Assembly: GCA_037044905.1 (NCBI GenBank)
Contig: JBAOKB010000154.1
Coordinates: 248,001 to 312,000 of the forward strand
Origin: Hortaea werneckii
Taxonomy: Eukaryota > Ascomycota > Dothideomycetes > Mycosphaerellales > Teratosphaeriaceae
Direction: 5' to 3'
DNA: 64,000 nucleotides
A program made the position numbers and the translations under genes. Below are positions 10,170 to 22,589 of the stretch, piece after piece. Position 1 is the stretch's first letter. Each line of letters starts with the position of its first letter. The notes beneath the pieces were generated by a model. The model was not told the origin of the DNA and did no database searches. It saw only the letters and a list, made by a program, of their open reading frames with translations.

Positions 10170-12953
10170 CCTACAGTCATGAAGGCCAAAGACCGAACAC
10201 AGATCAAGAGGTGGAGTTCGTCGCTTATAGCAACGGGAAGCCTTGCACGGAATATGAATATGCTCTTCCCTTCGACAAGTCCAATGCTGACATAGACACT
10301 TTGACGTGTTTTATACCAGTCAATGCCGGTGACCAGCTCACCATTGTCGGCTCGTTCAGTGGCAGCATTCTAAAAGGTACCTTCGACCTTCTGGCTGATG
10401 GGTCTTTTGTGGCTCAGAAACGGATTGAACCCATGAAAGATGAGGAAGGTAACAATACGGTCAAGTATCATGCGAAACGATCCTGAAGCTCGAGAAAGTA
10501 CTCAACGTCTCCACCGAACCCGGACGAACGACTACCCTGCCCTCGGACTCCGTCTCAGAAGGCAATCTGCACGTCAAGACTACCGAGGGTCACCATGGAT
10601 CAGGCCGCTCGATATTGGAGAGCAGAGTTGGAAGTCTCACGGTCGTGTGCTCGCTCGCTCAGAATGACGAAGATACCCACACGCATTCATACAACTCATG
10701 CACTTGTGGCTCATTGGCACAGCGGGTATCCGAGTTGGCCAGGAAGGATGGCAGTGGCATCCCACCTGAGTATGAGCTTGAATTCAAGACGACGAATGAC
10801 GCTGTATCGAAATCGAGAGCAAATAAGCACAAGCAGCATTACCGGGAACCCAAATGCGGTAGAAAGACCTGGGCTACGTTTGTCTTTCACTACCGCAGCA
10901 AGACTGCCATTGAGGAAGCAGACTGCGAAATCTTACACAAAAAGAGCGCAGAACTTGAACCTGCAGATGCTGAAAGTTTTATCAAGGGCTCTACGGAGCC
11001 TGCTAAGAAGCGCACGTCTGCGAAATCAAGACCTGAGCACGATGAGACGATCTCTGTGATGGGCGAAGGACATACAGCGCCTTTATGACACCACCGCCAC
11101 CAGTCCAGAGCGGTACGAAGTCTTTTGCTGCGCCATCTGAGCCTATGGTAGCACCTACCACGGATCAGCCGTTGGAGAGCAATGAAGTTGCTGAGCCGCG
11201 AACTCCGGCGAACACAAGTTCGAATCCTTTATTTCTAACGCCTCCGCCACTCTCAAAGAAGAAGAAGAAGCCTGATGGAGGTGCGGGCACAGGAAGTGCG
11301 GCCAATCCACCTCTGTTTGAGCGCATATCTACGGCGCAGGAGGCAGCGCCGTCTACGACTTCGCCTAAGCCGCTGTCCTTCGCGTCGTTCAACAAAGAAG
11401 CCAGAATGAAGGAAGAAGCTCATGAGCGTTCAAGAGAGCAGTCTCTCGATCCTTCGTCTTTCATGACTGACGAGGAGATTGCGCAAACGACTGCAGCTGC
11501 TGAAGCTTTCCTCAGTTCACCTTCTAAAGCTCAGGCTGAATCCATAGATGCACAGGGCGCGCTTCCGCCGCTCAATGAATGCTGTATCGATTCAGAGACA
11601 GAGGCGATTGACATAGCTTCTGCAGCCGCTACAAAGCATGTGAAAACGGAACAAACGCCACCACGGTCTGTGCGTACAGGCGACGACGAACAAAGCTTTC
11701 ATAGAAAAATTGGCCTGCAGCAAACATTCAACATCGAGGCTGAAGTAAACAATTCCAAACATTGCTGTCCGAGGAGGCTTCAGGCAACAAAGTCCTGCAT
11801 ATCCAGGTGTTGAAAAGGCGAAAGTGCGAAAACATCTCCCCTGTTGACATCACATTCACATTCACCCGAACGATCTCCCGCACGCTCGACACGGTCTTCA
11901 CAAGGGACGACCGCAACAGGCTGTCTTCCTTGCCCTGTCGGACATTGCTGAGTTCATTCCACCAGAAGGCATCAAGCTCAAAGATTTGGAGTTCCATTTC
12001 ACAGAAGAGGATTTGCCAAATACTCTTCAGGCAAAGCGGCACTTTTTTCAGCTCGTGCGTGGAGGTCGCTCATAACGTCAAAGACCTCTACTTCCTCAAA
12101 GCAAGCAGTCAGGTCACTAAAGCGTATCTCAACGACTCCAATCAGCAGAGTCAGCAGATATCGACATCCAGTTTAATGCCAATCAGAGCAGCTTCCACGA
12201 AGTAAAGGCGTCAACGCTGGAGCCAGACGATGATCTTCGAGCGCAGGAGGACGTCGATGAAAAGGCCGCCGCGCCAAAAGAGGTAAATCTCTCAACCATA
12301 AGGCTACTAGCGAGCCGCTGCAACCATCTCAAGTCTCTGGGAGCCTGCCCCAACAGACACCCGGTCAACAGAGACCACATTCTGACCCGCGAACATCTGT
12401 GAAGGTAACGATCGAGAAGTCACCCGCGTCATCACAGCGTACTCCGATTTCTCAAGCAACATTGAGTCCCATTAACTACCCTCAATCACTGCCAAGAAAC
12501 TCGCCAGTCACAGCAGCGGCTGACACAATCTCGCCTTGCCCCCGTCCGGGACTGACTCCGGAACTGCCTGATCTTTTGACGGGAGGTTTGAAGCGCTCAG
12601 CATCCATCATGACCGCGTCTCGGGAATCGACGCCGAGCAGCAAGAAGTCAAGTTCGAAGAGCTCTCTACGAGGAAGCTGGCACTGCAAAAGAGCCTCTCC
12701 GAAAAGAAAGCAAAGAAAGTCGAAGCACGCAGGGCTTTCGAGGAGCTTCAGAGACATCGCGAGCTGGAAGAGCAGCGGCGGATCGAAGCGGAGGAGCGGG
12801 AAATTGCTATGCTGGAGAGAATGGCTGCGGAGGAGGAGGAAGAGTACACGGGAACTTGTGGAGGCTGCTGAGGCCGAAGAGGCGGCTATTGCAGAAGCAA
12901 AAAATGCGAGGGAGAGAGCGGAGGAGGCTGTCCGGCTGAGTGAAGGGCATTGA
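10170..12953 (+). CDS. DUF7918-like protein with disordered middle and coiled-coil tail, many frame breaks
   Basis: Not securely recognised. The first readable block (frame starting before 10211, VEFVAYSNGKPCTEYEY) and a later block ending in WATFVFHYRSK look like the beta-rich domain found in fungal DUF7918 proteins, which have no known function. A long Pro/Ser/Lys-rich disordered region follows (11085-11800), then a block with FIPPEGIKLKDLEFHF at about 11955, and finally a Glu/Arg/Ala coiled coil (12640-12950: FEELSTRKLALQKSLSE, then ELEEQRRIEAEEREIAMLER). These pieces sit in different frames. Clear switches are near 10475, 11082, about 11750-12400 (more than one) and 12840. No in-frame ATG opens the first block; a splice acceptor at about 10176 suggests a missing first exon. 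Either a decayed gene or a badly sequenced one. Boundaries are approximate. Confidence 0.55.
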
Positions 12954-12956
12954 AGG

Positions 12957-13582
12957 ACCACATTGATGGCTTGTTCTTGTTGGTCCCATTTGACTAGGAA
13001 TAGGCTTGAGATGTTCTTCGAGAACACGGACGTCATGTAGAAGGTGCGCACGTCAAGAGCACCTAAGCTTTGAAACTGGTTGAGCTGAAAGATAAGTGTG
13101 TGAGGTGATGTCCAGAGATGCTCCCAGGTTGGACGTGACCCTTAGTTGGAAGATCACCGTCGCAAGATACCTTGTTACAAGGTACTATGTAGGTATGTAG
13201 ATTCCCATCACAGCCTTGGAAGATGGAAGGTTTCATTCAATCCATGTCCTGTGTGAAGCCTGAGGCAAAGGTGTCCCACCTGACCTGGGGTTCAGCCAAT
13301 GGAAGGATCCATGCAGTTGCATGCGTGACCAATGCGCCCAACCGCATCTCACATGGCGGCGAAGCTCCAGTCAATGTGGTGCAGGCAGCCCAGTGTTTCA
13401 CTCTGAAGCGTTGTGATCCTTCGACATCATCATCACCGTTTGACAGTACCTCGTCGTACCTCTCCCATCTTCATCTTCTTTCTCCATCCTCGTATCATCA
13501 GTTGGTTGTGATTGTTGATCCTTCATCATCGTTTCTTACACAGCATTCAGTCCACAGGCAGCGGTAGCGGTAGCAGGTCATC
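12957..13582. other. Intergenic, promoter of the AAA ATPase gene
   Basis: No gene recognised. The 13430-13560 part is rich in C and T with repeated TCATC, as is usual for fungal leaders upstream of a start codon. Confidence 0.4.
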
Positions 13583-15203
13583 ATGGAACCGTTCACTCTG
13601 GTCGAAGAGAGCTCCGCTCCAGGGCCACACCACCTCTTCGACGATGTACTGGCTCTCACCTCGGCACCGACCGCAGACCATGACCTACAGTACATTGCAC
13701 GGCTGCGAGAAGCAAATCCAGGCATGATTGTTACTGCTATACCGGCCAACAATGTTCCGCTTCGAGCATTTGCTGCAGCGGGACTGGCCACTTGCGATGT
13801 CGACAGTGAAACTGACAACTTTGCGAGCCTGCGTGGCTACACTGCACCATCACTTCGCCAGAACAGAGGCCAAGTTGCTGAAGTCATTTCTTTTGCAAAG
13901 TACTGGTACAATTGGAATAACGAAAGCTTCATCCTCTACCTTGTGGGAGACATGCAATATGTTCTCAAAGAAACCCGTGGCTCAGAACACATTCACGGCC
14001 CCTCAAAAGTGACAGATGCTCTTATCCAAACAATCGGCGACTGGCTGCTGAGTGACAAAGAAGTCCTTTGGGTGTATGACGGGTACTGGTCCCGCAGTAA
14101 GGAGCTATACAAGCAAGTGCAGCAGGCAACATGGGACAAGGTCATCCTGGATGAAGAAAAGAAGGCTGATCTCGCCAAGGTAGCTACGAAGTTCTTCTCA
14201 TCAAAAGACGTGTATGAAGATCTGGGAGTGCCGTGGAAACGTGGACTTCTATTTCATGGCCCACCGGGAAATGGCAAAACCATCTCCATCAAGGCTTTGA
14301 TGCATACGCTGCTGCAACGGGACGAGCCCATCCCAACACTATACGTCAAGAACGCGCCAATGACTTACGACATTCGTTCCGTCTTTGCTCAGGCTCGTCG
14401 CCTTTCACCTTGCATGCTTGTCTTGGAAGACATTGAGACGATCGTCACGTCTGAGACGCGTAGTTACTTCTTCAATGAGCTTGATGGACTTGAGAACAAT
14501 GATGGGTTGTTTGTTGTTGGTAAGTGCCATCATGCCGAAATGAATGAGGGTGCAATAACTAAGCGCACGCGCAGGCTCAACCAACTTTCTTGATCGACTG
14601 GACCCAGGTCTCTCCAAGAGGCCTAGTCGATTCGATCGAAAGTACCTATTCCCGTTGCCCAACGAGCATGAGAGGACCCTGTACTGCGAGTATTGGCGGC
14701 ACAAGCTCGAGAAAAAGCCTGACGTCGAGTTTCCACGCAAACTTTCACCTGCAATGGCCCATATAACTTCAGGCTTCTCTTTTGCCTTCTTACAAGAATG
14801 CTTTGTTGCTACGCTCCTGACATTGGCCAGGGGCGAAACAGGTTTGGCCGAGAAGGACGACGACGAGGACCTAGACAGATACGAGCTCTGGCGTACCTTC
14901 AAGCAGCAGGCAGATGCTCTGAGGAAGGAGATCAACGACGAGACAGCTTCCGGGTCTTCTTCCATGCATTCTAGATGGTTCGACGAGGTGACATTGGCTG
15001 GTAACAGCAAGACACCAGTTGCCACTTCTTCTACTTCGATTACACAGAATCCTCCTCACTCAGCAACTAACAGCCTGAAGGGCACTACGCTACCTGACCT
15101 CCGGGGACTGGCGGTTCGGGATGAGCTGCTGCCCCAACTGCCGTATGCATACCAGAAGCGGGCTTTTATCAACAGCGCAGCTATTGAAGAGAGACTACCG
15201 TGA
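13583..15203 (+). CDS. BCS1-like AAA ATPase
   Basis: A P-loop AAA ATPase of the expanded BCS1-like family of filamentous fungi; substrate and location unknown. Two exons, 13583-14519 and 14575-15203, across a 55-base intron (GTAAGT...GCGCAG) that lies between Walker B and sensor 1, give 521 residues. Splicing restores VVGSTNFLDRLDP, where the Asn is the sensor. Walker A is GPPGNGKT at residues 226-233, Walker B is MLVLEDIE at about 278-285, and RPSRFDRKY holds the arginine-finger region. Unlike true mitochondrial Bcs1 there is no N-terminal transmembrane helix; the first 200 residues are a soluble domain with many aromatic residues (AKYWYNWN). The C-terminal 130 residues are mostly polar. No sign of damage. 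Confidence 0.85.
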
Positions 15204-15896
15204 TCAACTCGCGCCAGCCATGATGAATATCCATTCAAAACGAAGAACAAATCGTACCAACAGTTGCACAAGTATATCGGAGAGCCTTTTAGCTTCTGGT
15301 AATCAGCACCTGAAAATGAGGCCGCGATGTGTTAACCTGAACAGCGAGTCCAACTCCTGTGTAAACACCTCCTCATCCGGGTATCGGCATCTAAATCAAA
15401 ACCTTGCATCAAAGTATCACCAGCTGTCTATGCGGCAAATAAGTCGCTTCCATACATCCTTTTCAAATTTGCTCCCTCAGAACGCATGAGCTTTCCATTG
15501 CATTTCTATCAGCCGTATCACTAATCGAGCGGAGTCGGCGTAAGAGTTGCAGCGTGCCTTGCCGATCTGTTGGTCTGTCGACTGCCAAGCTCCAAGAGAT
15601 CTGACCTCGCGCAGGGATTAAGGCGGAGGTCCGAAGCTTGTTATGCTACCGAGCGGCGGAATGGCGTTGCGCGTGCCAATCAACGGACATAGCTTGGTCA
15701 TGGCGCTGACAGAAACAGTAACTGTCGGACTTTGTGGGCGCCTTTCCCCGACTCGGGATCGAAGAAGCATCATGCATTGTTTTATCACCCTCGGTTCGCC
15801 TCCCAACCGCTGTCACGATGTTTCGACACCGCTCCTATGGTCGTTCTGTTTTCACCGTTTCTTTAGCATAGCGGCAGATCCGCCGCGCGTTTCGCG
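15204..15896. other. Intergenic, promoter of the ABC transporter
   Basis: About 690 bases without a recognisable gene; it ends in the leader of the transporter. No known operator was recognised. Confidence 0.4.
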
Positions 15897-18800
15897 ATGA
15901 CCACCCCAGCGCCGGAAGGCAACTGGGCTGCCAACAGTGGGACGACCTACCCGCAGCTCCACGAGCCAGAACCGGTAGCCGAGCGACCCCTCGAAATCGC
16001 CAGTTCAGAGTCGTCAACCAACCAAGAGAAAATCGTAGACAAGGAGGCCATCGATGAATCCTCAAGCTCACACTCCGATCATGAGAAGGGACGACCGACC
16101 GTTGAGCGTTCGCAAAGTGCATGGACAAGCCAGAGCGAGGCGACATCCGGAGTGGAACCCGAGGCACAGGAAGAAGTGCCACGAAAAAGAACATGGGGAG
16201 AAATATTGAATCCTTTGAAGAGCAACACAAGCCACCTGTACCGGACGACAGGATACCTTCGCGAGAATGGAAGGCCGGCTTCTTTTCCATGTTGACGTTC
16301 CAGTGGATGGCGCCGTTGATGAGCACTGGTTATCAACGCACACTCGAATTGAACGACGTATGGACTGTCAATCCTGATCGAAGCGTAGACATATTACAAG
16401 AGCGGTTATTACACAACTTCAACAAAAGAAGAGATGACGGAAGCACTAATGCACTGATGATGGCTCTATACGATACCTTCAAGAAAGAATTTTGGATAGG
16501 CGGTTGCTGTCAATTGACAGCAGCCTGCGCCCAAGTCTTATCTCCTTTCACCATGAAATACCTGATCCGATTTGCAGGTGAATCGTATGCTGCTTCGCAG
16601 GGTCTGGCGCCTTCGCCACCGATAGGTAGAGGTATTGGCCTCGTCTTTGGTATCACTGGTATGCAAATCGTCCAATCGCTTTGCACCAACCATTTCATCT
16701 ATCGCGGAATGACGGTTGGTGGGCAGTCACGTGGTTCTCTTATCGCCGTGATTTTCGAAAAGGCTATGCGATTGTCAGGCAGAGCAAAGGCAGGCGGCAA
16801 AGATCCCAATGCAAAGCTCGAGACTCCGGCAGGCTTGCAGAAGGGCAGTAAGGAAGAGAAAAAGTTCTTCAAGAAAAAGCTCGGAAAGGATGCAAAAGAG
16901 TCAACTGGCAAAAAGAATGTCGCAGGAGGCGGCGAAGGCTGGGGAAACGGCAGGGTTATCAACTTGATGTCTATGGATACCTACCGCGTTGACCAAGCCT
17001 CAGGAATGTTTCACATGGTCTGGACTTCACCGATTCAGGTCGTTCTCACTCTGGCTTTGCTACTTATCAACCTGACATACAGTGCATTGGCCGGCTTTGC
17101 CTTCATTTGCATCTGTATGCCCGCGCTCGCTCGTGCCATTAAGAGCTTGATGGCCCGCCGCAAGGTCATTAATAAGATTACCGACCAGCGTGTGAACTTG
17201 ACTCAGGAAATTTTGTCATCTGTGAAATTTGTGAAGTATTTTGGCTGGGAAACGAGCTTTCTGGACCGCTTGGCCGATATCAGAACACGCGAGATTAACA
17301 AGATTTCTTTCTTGCTGTCAATCCGGAATGGTATCATGGCCATATCGATGACGATGCCGATCTTCGCGTCCATGTTGGCCTTCATCACGTTTTCACAAAC
17401 CCACGCGAACTTCAACCCGGCGCCAATCTTTTCGTCGCTGGCTTTGTTCAACGCTCTCCGCATCCCGCTCAACTTGCTACCTATGGTTATTGGTCAGGTG
17501 GTTGATGCAAAAGCATCCCTTGGACGTATACAAGAGTTCCTGGAGGCTGAAGAGGTTTCCGATGAGGCTACCTGGGACCTGGAGAACAAGAGCGCCATCA
17601 GCATACGGAACGCAGATTTTACCTGGGAGAGGACACCCGGCGCTTCTACCACCGACAAAGGCGAGGCGCCTAAGGGCATGAAACAGCAGCTGAAGCAGGA
17701 GAAGAAGCAGGCGAAGAAGGATGCCAAAGAAGACAAGCGCAAATCGAAAATTGCAGAGAAAGATGGCAGTGTACCTGGAACGCCGCAAGATTCTACCCAG
17801 CCCCAGACACCGGCCAGCCCTACAGCTGCAGATGACGAAGATCAGAAGCCTTTTCAGGTCCGCAATATTGACCTTGATTTTGGGCGTAACGAGTTGGTCG
17901 CTGTCATTGGCTCGGTGGGGTCAGGGAAGAGCTCTTTCCTTGGAGCACTGGCCGGGGACATGAGACGAACGAAAGGGCCAGGTCACGTTTGGCGCAAACC
18001 GCGCATTCTGTCCACAGTATGCCTGGATCCAGAATGCGTCAGTCAAGCAGAATATCATCTTTGGTAAAGATTACGACGACAAATGGTACAACGACGTGGT
18101 TGATGCTTGCGCTCTCAGGCCCGACCTTGAGATGCTGCCATCAGGGGATGCAACCGAGATTGGTGAACGTGGTATTACTGTCTCTGGCGGGCAGAAGCAG
18201 CGTCTGAACATTGCTCGAGCGATATACTTCAACGCCGATATTGTGCTCATGGACGATCCGCTCTCCGCTGTAGATGCTCACGTCGGCAAGCATATCATGG
18301 ACCAGGCAATTTGTGGCTTGCTTAAGGACAAGTGCCGCATTCTTGCTACCCACCAACTTCACGTTCTGCACCGCGTGGACAGAATTGTGTGGATGAAGGA
18401 TGGTGAAGTCTACAAAGTGGCGCCTTTCAAAGAACTTATGGACAACGACGAGCAATTCGCTGATCTCATGAAGACCAACTCTTCGTCTGAAGAGAAGAAG
18501 GAAGAGAAGAATGAAGATGGTGAAGGCGAAGATGACGAGCAAGGCCGCGAGGAGGATAAGAAGATCTCAAAGAAGAAGAAAGGAAAGAAGCCTGCGGGTG
18601 CCCTGATGCAAGCAGAAGAACGTCAAGTGGCCAGTGTTGGCTGGGATGTCTACCTGCAGTACATCAAAGCCTCTGGAACGATGTTGAACGCCCCGCTGGT
18701 CCTTTTGGTACTTATCTTGTCGCAAGGAGCCAACATCATGACAAGCTTGTGGCTCTCGTTCTGGACTTCGGGCAAATGGGGTCTTTCCGACGGCATATAC

Positions 18801-20560
18801 ATCGGTGGCTATGCTGCGCTTGGTGTGCTCCAGGCTGCGCTCCTCTTCACGTTCTCCGTGACACTCACCGTCCTCGGTACAAGGTCTAGCAAAGTCATGC
18901 TTCACCGAGCCATTCAACGTGTTCTTCGGGCGCCGATGTCCTTCTTCGACACAACTCCGCTTGGGCGCATCACGAACCGGTTTTCCAAGGATGTCGACAC
19001 GATGGACAACCAGTTGACCGACAGCATGCGCATGTTCTTCATGACTATGGCCATGATTCTTTCTGTCTTCATCCTCATCATAGCGTATTACTATTACTTC
19101 GTGATTGCGCTTGTCCCGCTCGCGGTGATGTTCTTGTTCTCCGCAAGCTACTACAGAGCGTCAGCGCGTGAGATCAAGCGACATGAAGCCGTTTTGCGCT
19201 CTGTCGTCTTCTCGCGATTCGGTGAGGCCGTGACTGGTACCGCTACTATCCGCGCGTATGGTCTGGAGAAGCAATTCGCAAAGAAGATCAACGAAGCTGT
19301 CGACGACATGGACGGGGCGTATTTCTTGACCTTCGGCAATCAAAGATGGCTCTCAGTGCGTCTCGATCTTGTGGGCAACCTTCTGGTCTTCACAGTCGGC
19401 ATCTTGGTTGTCACTGGACGCTCGACAATCAATCCTAGCACGGGTGGTCTGGTGCTTTCCTACATTCTCACTATTGTACAGATGATCCAGTTCACCGTTA
19501 GACAGCTGGCCGAAGTCGAGAACAACATGAACTCCACAGAGCGTATCCATTACTACGGCACCGAGCTAGAAGAAGAAGCCGAACTGCACAAAGGGCAGAC
19601 TCGACCTAATTGGCCAGAAAAGGGAGAGATCGTATTCGACAATGTCCAGATGCGGTACCGTCCGGGCTTGCCCCTCGTGCTGAAGGGTCTGACTATGCAT
19701 GTCGAAGGTGGCGAGCGTATTGGAGTTGTTGGCCGAACAGGAGCCGGCAAATCAACGATCATGTCAACGATCTTCCGGCTTACCGAGCTATCCGGAGGCA
19801 GTATCAACATCGATGGAATAAACATTGCCGACATTGGCCTTCACGATCTGCGATCTCGGCTTGCGATTATTCCACAGGACCCTACGCTCTTCCGTGGCAC
19901 GATTCGCAGCAACTTGGACCCCTTCAACGAGCACACCGACCTTGAGCTTTGGCATGCACTCCGCCAAGCTGATCTGGTCGGGGCCGAACAGTCTATCGAG
20001 GATGAAGCCGGTCGCATACACTTGGATACGGCTGTCGAGGACGAAGGCTTGAACTTCTCGCTTGGGCAGCGTCAATTGCTCGCTTTGGCGCGGGCTTTGG
20101 TGAGGAACTCTCAGATCATTGTGTGTGACGAAGCCACATCATCGGTCGATTTTGAGACGGATCAGAAGATTCAGAAGACCATTGTTCGCGGCTTCAAGGG
20201 CAGAACACTTTTGGTCATTGCTGTAAGTTTCCGTGGATTCTGTTGCTGTTGGGAAGCTCGCTGACCTTCAATCAGCACCGGTTGAAGACGATTATTGGTT
20301 ATGACCGTATTCTTGTGATGGTAAGTACAACACCCGTGGCTCACATGTTAAGTATCCTCTAACCATTACAACAGGACCAAGGTAATGTCGCCGAGCTTGA
20401 CAAGCCTATTAAGCTCTACGACCAGCCAGGCTCCATCTTTAGGGGCATGTGTGATAGAAGCGGCATTGGTCGTGAAGATTTCTTCAACAGCGAGGAGGCT
20501 CAGTTTGATGAAGAAAGTCCTAGCGTGGAGCGTACCCAGAGCGCACAGCTTGGACACTGA
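15897..20560 (+). CDS. YOR1: YOR1-like ABCC multidrug transporter
   Basis: An ABCC/MRP exporter of the YOR1 (oligomycin resistance) type, expected in the plasma membrane. Order: acidic tail, TMD1, NBD1, TMD2, NBD2; about 1518 residues. NBD1 has Walker A GSVGSGKSS, signature VSGGQKQR and Walker B IVLMDDPLSAVDAH. NBD2 has Walker A GRTGAGKST, signature FSLGQRQ and Walker B IIVCDEATSSVDFE. Exons are 15897-20222, 20276-20320 and 20375-20560, with two introns after NBD2 Walker B. One base is missing near 16230 (before KPPVPDDR) and one is extra near 17978 (GGGCCAGG); they cancel. Unusual: a Lys-rich insert of about 55 residues in a TMD1 loop near 16790-16930, another Lys/Glu-rich insert before NBD1 (17680-17760), and an acidic-Lys linker after it. 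Start 15897 is the first Met of the long N-terminal frame. Confidence 0.92.
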
Positions 20561-20993
20561 AAGGATCCGAAAAAGCATTCACATTGATAGATGATGCATA
20601 ACGATGGCATAGCGTGGCGTTTTTGGGGGGTATATACCTACAGAGTGACATATGGTTTCGTGTATTTGGCATGTACGTGGCTCGCAATTTCAAACCACGC
20701 GCAGGCAGGAGTGTTTCTAGCTGGGTCGCCTTTGTCTTGATTCCTGCTAGAAGCGCCCTGCTTATCTGTGCGCTGGTCCTGGAGCAGTGAGACGATGCGG
20801 TTTACATCTGACGCTTGCCATTGCGCACTGACCACGAGATGGATGTACCGCCAAGTTCTCGTCAAAGCAGGCCTGAGGCATTCCAATTTTCGTCCCGTCC
20901 GTTGTCGGCCATGACTCTTCAACGGATGGAATAACTCGGCAGCAAACAGTTGTTTTTCGATTTATACTTCTGATATAATATTGAGCAACAGCC
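20561..20993. other. Intergenic, 3' of transporter and promoter of LYS1
   Basis: No gene seen. A GGGGGG run follows the transporter stop at about 20624. Confidence 0.4.
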
Positions 20994-22250
20994 ATGGCGC
21001 CTACTGTATTACATGTGCGAGCGGAGACAAAGCCTTTGGAACACCGAAGCGCTGTTACTCCCACCATTGCGAAGCAGCTTGTTGACGCTGGCTATGTTGT
21101 CAATATTGAACGGTCTCCCCTGAGCATCTTCAACGATTCTGAATATGAGGGCACCGGAGCAAGCCTCGTCCCTACTGGATCCTGGACTCAGGCCCCGAGT
21201 GAACACATCATCATTGGGCTGAAGGAGCTTCCCGAAGAGGACTTCCCGTTGAAGCACATCCATGTCCAATTTGCACACTGTTTGTAACATCGCGATCTGC
21301 AATGACTGGCTCAGATATGCTAACATGAAGCAGGCTACAAGGGTCAAGGTGGTTGGGAGAAGGTGCTCGGCCGTTTCCCTCGCGGTAAGGGGACTCTCCT
21401 TGACCTGGAGTTCCTTGAGGACGAGAACGGACGGAGAGTTGCTGCTTTTGGCTACCATGCTGGCTTCGCTGGTGCTGCTTTGGCCCTCATGACTTGGGCT
21501 TGGCAGCTCACGCACGGCAAGGACGAGCCACTGCCTGGAGTGACGCCTTACGAGAACGAAGGTCTACTGATCAAGGACGTCAAGGAGGCTGTGGAAAGCG
21601 GCAAAGCCAAGGCTGGTCACCTTCCTCGAGTGCTTGTCATAGGTGCGCTTGGACGCTGTGGCCGTGGTGCTGTCGACCTGTGTGTCAAGGCCGGTCTGGA
21701 AGACATTATTGTAAGGCGACGTTCTCAAGGACAAGACAGATCGGTTGCTGACAACCTAGAAATGGGATCTTCCAGAGACCTCTGCCAAGTCGGGGCCGTA
21801 CCAAGAGATCGTGGAGTCAGATGTCTTCGTCAACTGCATCTACCTCTCTGCCAAGATCCCGCCATTCATCGAACCTAACTCGTTGTCTTCGCCGGATCGC
21901 AGACTGAGCGTCGTATGCGATGTCTCGTGTGACACCACGAACCCACACAACCCGATTCCAATCTACGACATCAACACCACCTTCTCGAGCCCTACGGTCC
22001 CGGTGAAGCTGCCTGCCCAGCCAATGACCTCCCGCTGAGCGTCATCAGCATCGACCACTTGCCGTCTCTACTTCCAAGAGAAGCATCCGAAGCTTTCAGC
22101 TCAGCATTGCTGCCGAGCTTGCTTCAGCTGAACGATTGGAAACATGCTAGAGTGTGGCAGCAAGCAGAGAAGCTGTTCACGGAGAAGTGCAATACTCTTC
22201 CAGAGGGTGCTGTAGACGGACAGGCGGAATTGGTGGCGAACCAGTCGTAA
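20994..22250 (+). CDS. LYS1: Saccharopine dehydrogenase (NAD+, L-lysine-forming)
   Basis: Last step of the fungal alpha-aminoadipate pathway: saccharopine plus NAD+ gives lysine, 2-oxoglutarate and NADH. Exons 20994-21279, 21334-21710 and 21760-22250. The first intron uses donor GTTTGT and restores FAHCYKGQGGW; the second restores IIKWDLPET. Characteristic stretches are VLHVRAETKPLEHRSAVTP at the start, GYHAGFAGAA, the dinucleotide-binding VIGALGRCGRGAVD, and SVISIDHLPSLLPREASE near the end. Spliced length 384 residues matches the family. One base is missing near 22018 (probably CCC instead of CCCC): upstream frame reads PTVPVKLPA, and the following PANDLPLSV lies in the next frame. Since lysine prototrophy is normal for fungi this break is likely a sequence error. 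Start context GCCATGG is strong. Confidence 0.93.
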
Positions 22251-22589
22251 TTTCCCACCTCCCTTTGCTTTGTCCCAGCCAAAAGCATTTTCTGGCAACA
22301 GTGAGGTGAAAGCTTCCAATTATATTACTGTTTGCACAAACTGTGGTTTTCACAAGTATCATGGGCCTCTTTCACAATATCGTTACGGTCACATGCAAGT
22401 CTGGAAAACGATCTCACATGAGAAGTGCTTGTGTGAGCCAACGCTCACGGTCTTGACACGAGCATGACCGAATTCGACGGCTCATATTAATACCTTATTG
22501 ACACGAACGACTTCCCTGATTGCGTAAACAATCTTCTTGGATGACTGCATCAACCTCTTCACTCACTACTGATACTCACAGGTAATATA
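22251..22589. other. Intergenic, no gene seen
   Basis: Holds the LYS1 3' region and the promoter of the next plus-strand gene. Confidence 0.4.

Noticed and set aside
11218..11227. tRNA B-box-like GTTCGAATCC
   Set aside because: It lies inside the coding sequence of the disordered protein and has no A box or cloverleaf partner around it.
13223..13567. 114-residue frame before the AAA ATPase
   Set aside because: It covers the C/T-rich promoter and leader and shows no domain or signal.
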